Source: an uncultured archaeon (GTDB lineage: Archaea > Aenigmatarchaeota > Aenigmatarchaeia > GW2011-AR5). From it: DNA of 14,317 nt. The DNA lies in the NCBI GenBank assembly GCA_903825675.1, contig CAIKBN010000009.1:1-14317 (forward strand). Reading direction: 5' to 3'. The notes under the pieces were generated by a model, which worked only from the letters and a program-made list of their open reading frames with translations, was not told the origin of the DNA and made no database searches. This document shows positions 13,540 through 14,317 of the stretch, in pieces; the stretch's first letter is position 1, and each line of letters starts with the position of its first letter. The translations under genes were made by a program, and so were the position numbers.

Positions 13540-14317
13540 CTATATTATCAGGTAAGCCCCAATAAACATACATACTATTGCTATAATTTTTAATAGTATT
13601 ATCGACCCTTTAATATCTTCCTTGAGGATTTTTGGCGCAAAGATGCTGATGATGGTAACATAGAGCAGAACAAAAAATGGTTGTGTAGCCTGCAATGCAG
13701 CTATCAATGAAACAAAACCTATTGATACAGCAATGGCTGTTATAAAAAAGGAGACAGCGCTCAAGGATTCACCAGTTATCATAATGGCAAGAGTCCTCCT
13801 TTTTAAAATTTTTTTGAAATCAGCAAAATAGAAATAAAGGATAAACAAACTCGCAATAAATACACCTATCTGGATAAATGCGAAGACGCTCCAAAAATCT
13901 GTATAATTTAAAGCATATTTCCTTAGCGTATCGTGCACTCCATAAATAAATGAGCACGTCATAATTAAAACAAATGCCTTACTGATTGTTATTCTGGCAG
14001 TTTTCTTAATTGAAATCAATACAGCCCCAATAAGGATAAGAAATATACCAAAATATTTCTGTATTGTGAATGCTTCATTAAGAAAGATAGTTGCGAATAG
14101 CAATACAAAAAACGGTGATGTATAAATTAAAGGCAGGACCCTAGAAATATCCTCTGTTTTCAGGGCCTTGCAATAAAGGATCATCGCAATGACAAGTAAA
14201 ATACCTAGTAATAAAGAAACTATCAGAATATTCATGGCCGGAAAGACTACGCCGTGAAAAAGAAATACAGCAACAGCTGCAATCAATCCAACAAACCCTG
14301 TTATTATTGGATATACA
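13540..14317 (-). CDS. EamA/DMT-family transporter, 5'-truncated
   Basis: This is an inner-membrane drug/metabolite transporter of the EamA type, whose members export small molecules such as amino acids or metabolites. The frame is open to the window edge, reading VYPIITGFVGL before the first TTG at 14286, so the start lies outside. About 259 residues are visible of a usual 280-300. Hydrophobic helices form the end of a first EamA repeat (KALKTEDISRVLPLIYTSPFFV, then LNEAF...FGIFLILIGAVLI) and a complete second repeat. The second ends FIGAYLII, after ALQATQPFFVLLY, the counterpart of the TSPFFV segment. Substrate is unknown. The synthetase gene follows within 7 bases; a functional link is not implied by the families. 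Confidence 0.88.
   Translation of the reverse strand, partial: VYPIITGFVGLIAAVAVFLFHGVVFPAMNILIVSLLLGILLVIAMILYCKALKTEDISRVLPLIYTSPFFVLLFATIFLNEAFTIQKYFGIFLILIGAVLISIKKTARITISKAFVLIMTCSFIYGVHDTLRKYALNYTDFWSVFAFIQIGVFIASLFILYFYFADFKKILKRRTLAIMITGESLSAVSFFITAIAVSIGFVSLIAALQATQPFFVLLYVTIISIFAPKILKEDIKGSIILLKIIAIVCMFIGAYLII

Noticed and set aside
12043..13565. Plus-strand frames over the LysRS gene
   Set aside because: They are Cys/Ser/Arg-rich shadows of a gene with clear HIGH-, KMSKS- and zinc-type motifs.
1..14317. CRISPR array, toxin-antitoxin pair, defence island or prophage
   Set aside because: There is no regularly spaced repeat set, and no nuclease, toxin or phage structural gene was recognised on either strand.

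Overview
The window looks archaeal. It carries a class I lysyl-tRNA synthetase, two tRNA genes with introns directly 3' of the anticodon, no encoded CCA tails, and AT-rich TATA-like boxes about 25-28 bases before several start codons with little sign of Shine-Dalgarno sites. The low G+C, short spacers and many small orphan genes would suit a DPANN-type lineage, but that placement is a guess. No genus can be named from the sequence alone.

Left part (1-5281). The window opens inside an endonuclease III/MagIII-like base-excision glycosylase (5' end missing). It meets, stop codon to stop codon, a minus-strand P-type magnesium ATPase. A tRNA-Glu(CTC) gene with a 38-base intron follows, then a Thr-rich lipoprotein-like surface protein. 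Next come a short stretch with a TAG-interrupted small ORF and a tight pair: a multi-pass membrane protein (possibly ECF S-component-like) whose stop codon is followed at once by a Trm9-like SAM methyltransferase.

Middle part (5282-9455). A 100-base structured, non-coding leader with three hairpins precedes a tRNA-Leu(TAG) gene with a 40-base intron. After that lie an orphan 134-residue protein, an Ap4A-hydrolase-like Nudix protein, phosphoenolpyruvate synthase and an HD-domain phosphohydrolase. The last three are closely spaced on the plus strand and could be co-transcribed.

Right part (9456-14317). A likely T-tract terminator and a clear TATA box separate the HD gene from an orphan 96-residue protein and a second Nudix hydrolase. 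A minus-strand winged-helix-like protein lies divergent to a DUF763 protein. DUF763 abuts the minus-strand lysyl-tRNA synthetase stop to stop. An EamA/DMT transporter, cut by the right edge, lies 7 bases upstream of the synthetase on the same strand.

Most genes are chromosomal housekeeping or metabolism: translation (two tRNAs, LysRS, probable tRNA methyltransferase), repair and nucleotide sanitation (glycosylase, two Nudix proteins, HD hydrolase), gluconeogenesis (PEP synthase) and transport (Mg2+ ATPase, DMT exporter, S-like membrane protein). I see no insertion sequence, CRISPR array, defence island or prophage. The least explained parts are the structured leader before tRNA-Leu, the interrupted small ORF near 3980-4099, and the three orphan proteins.
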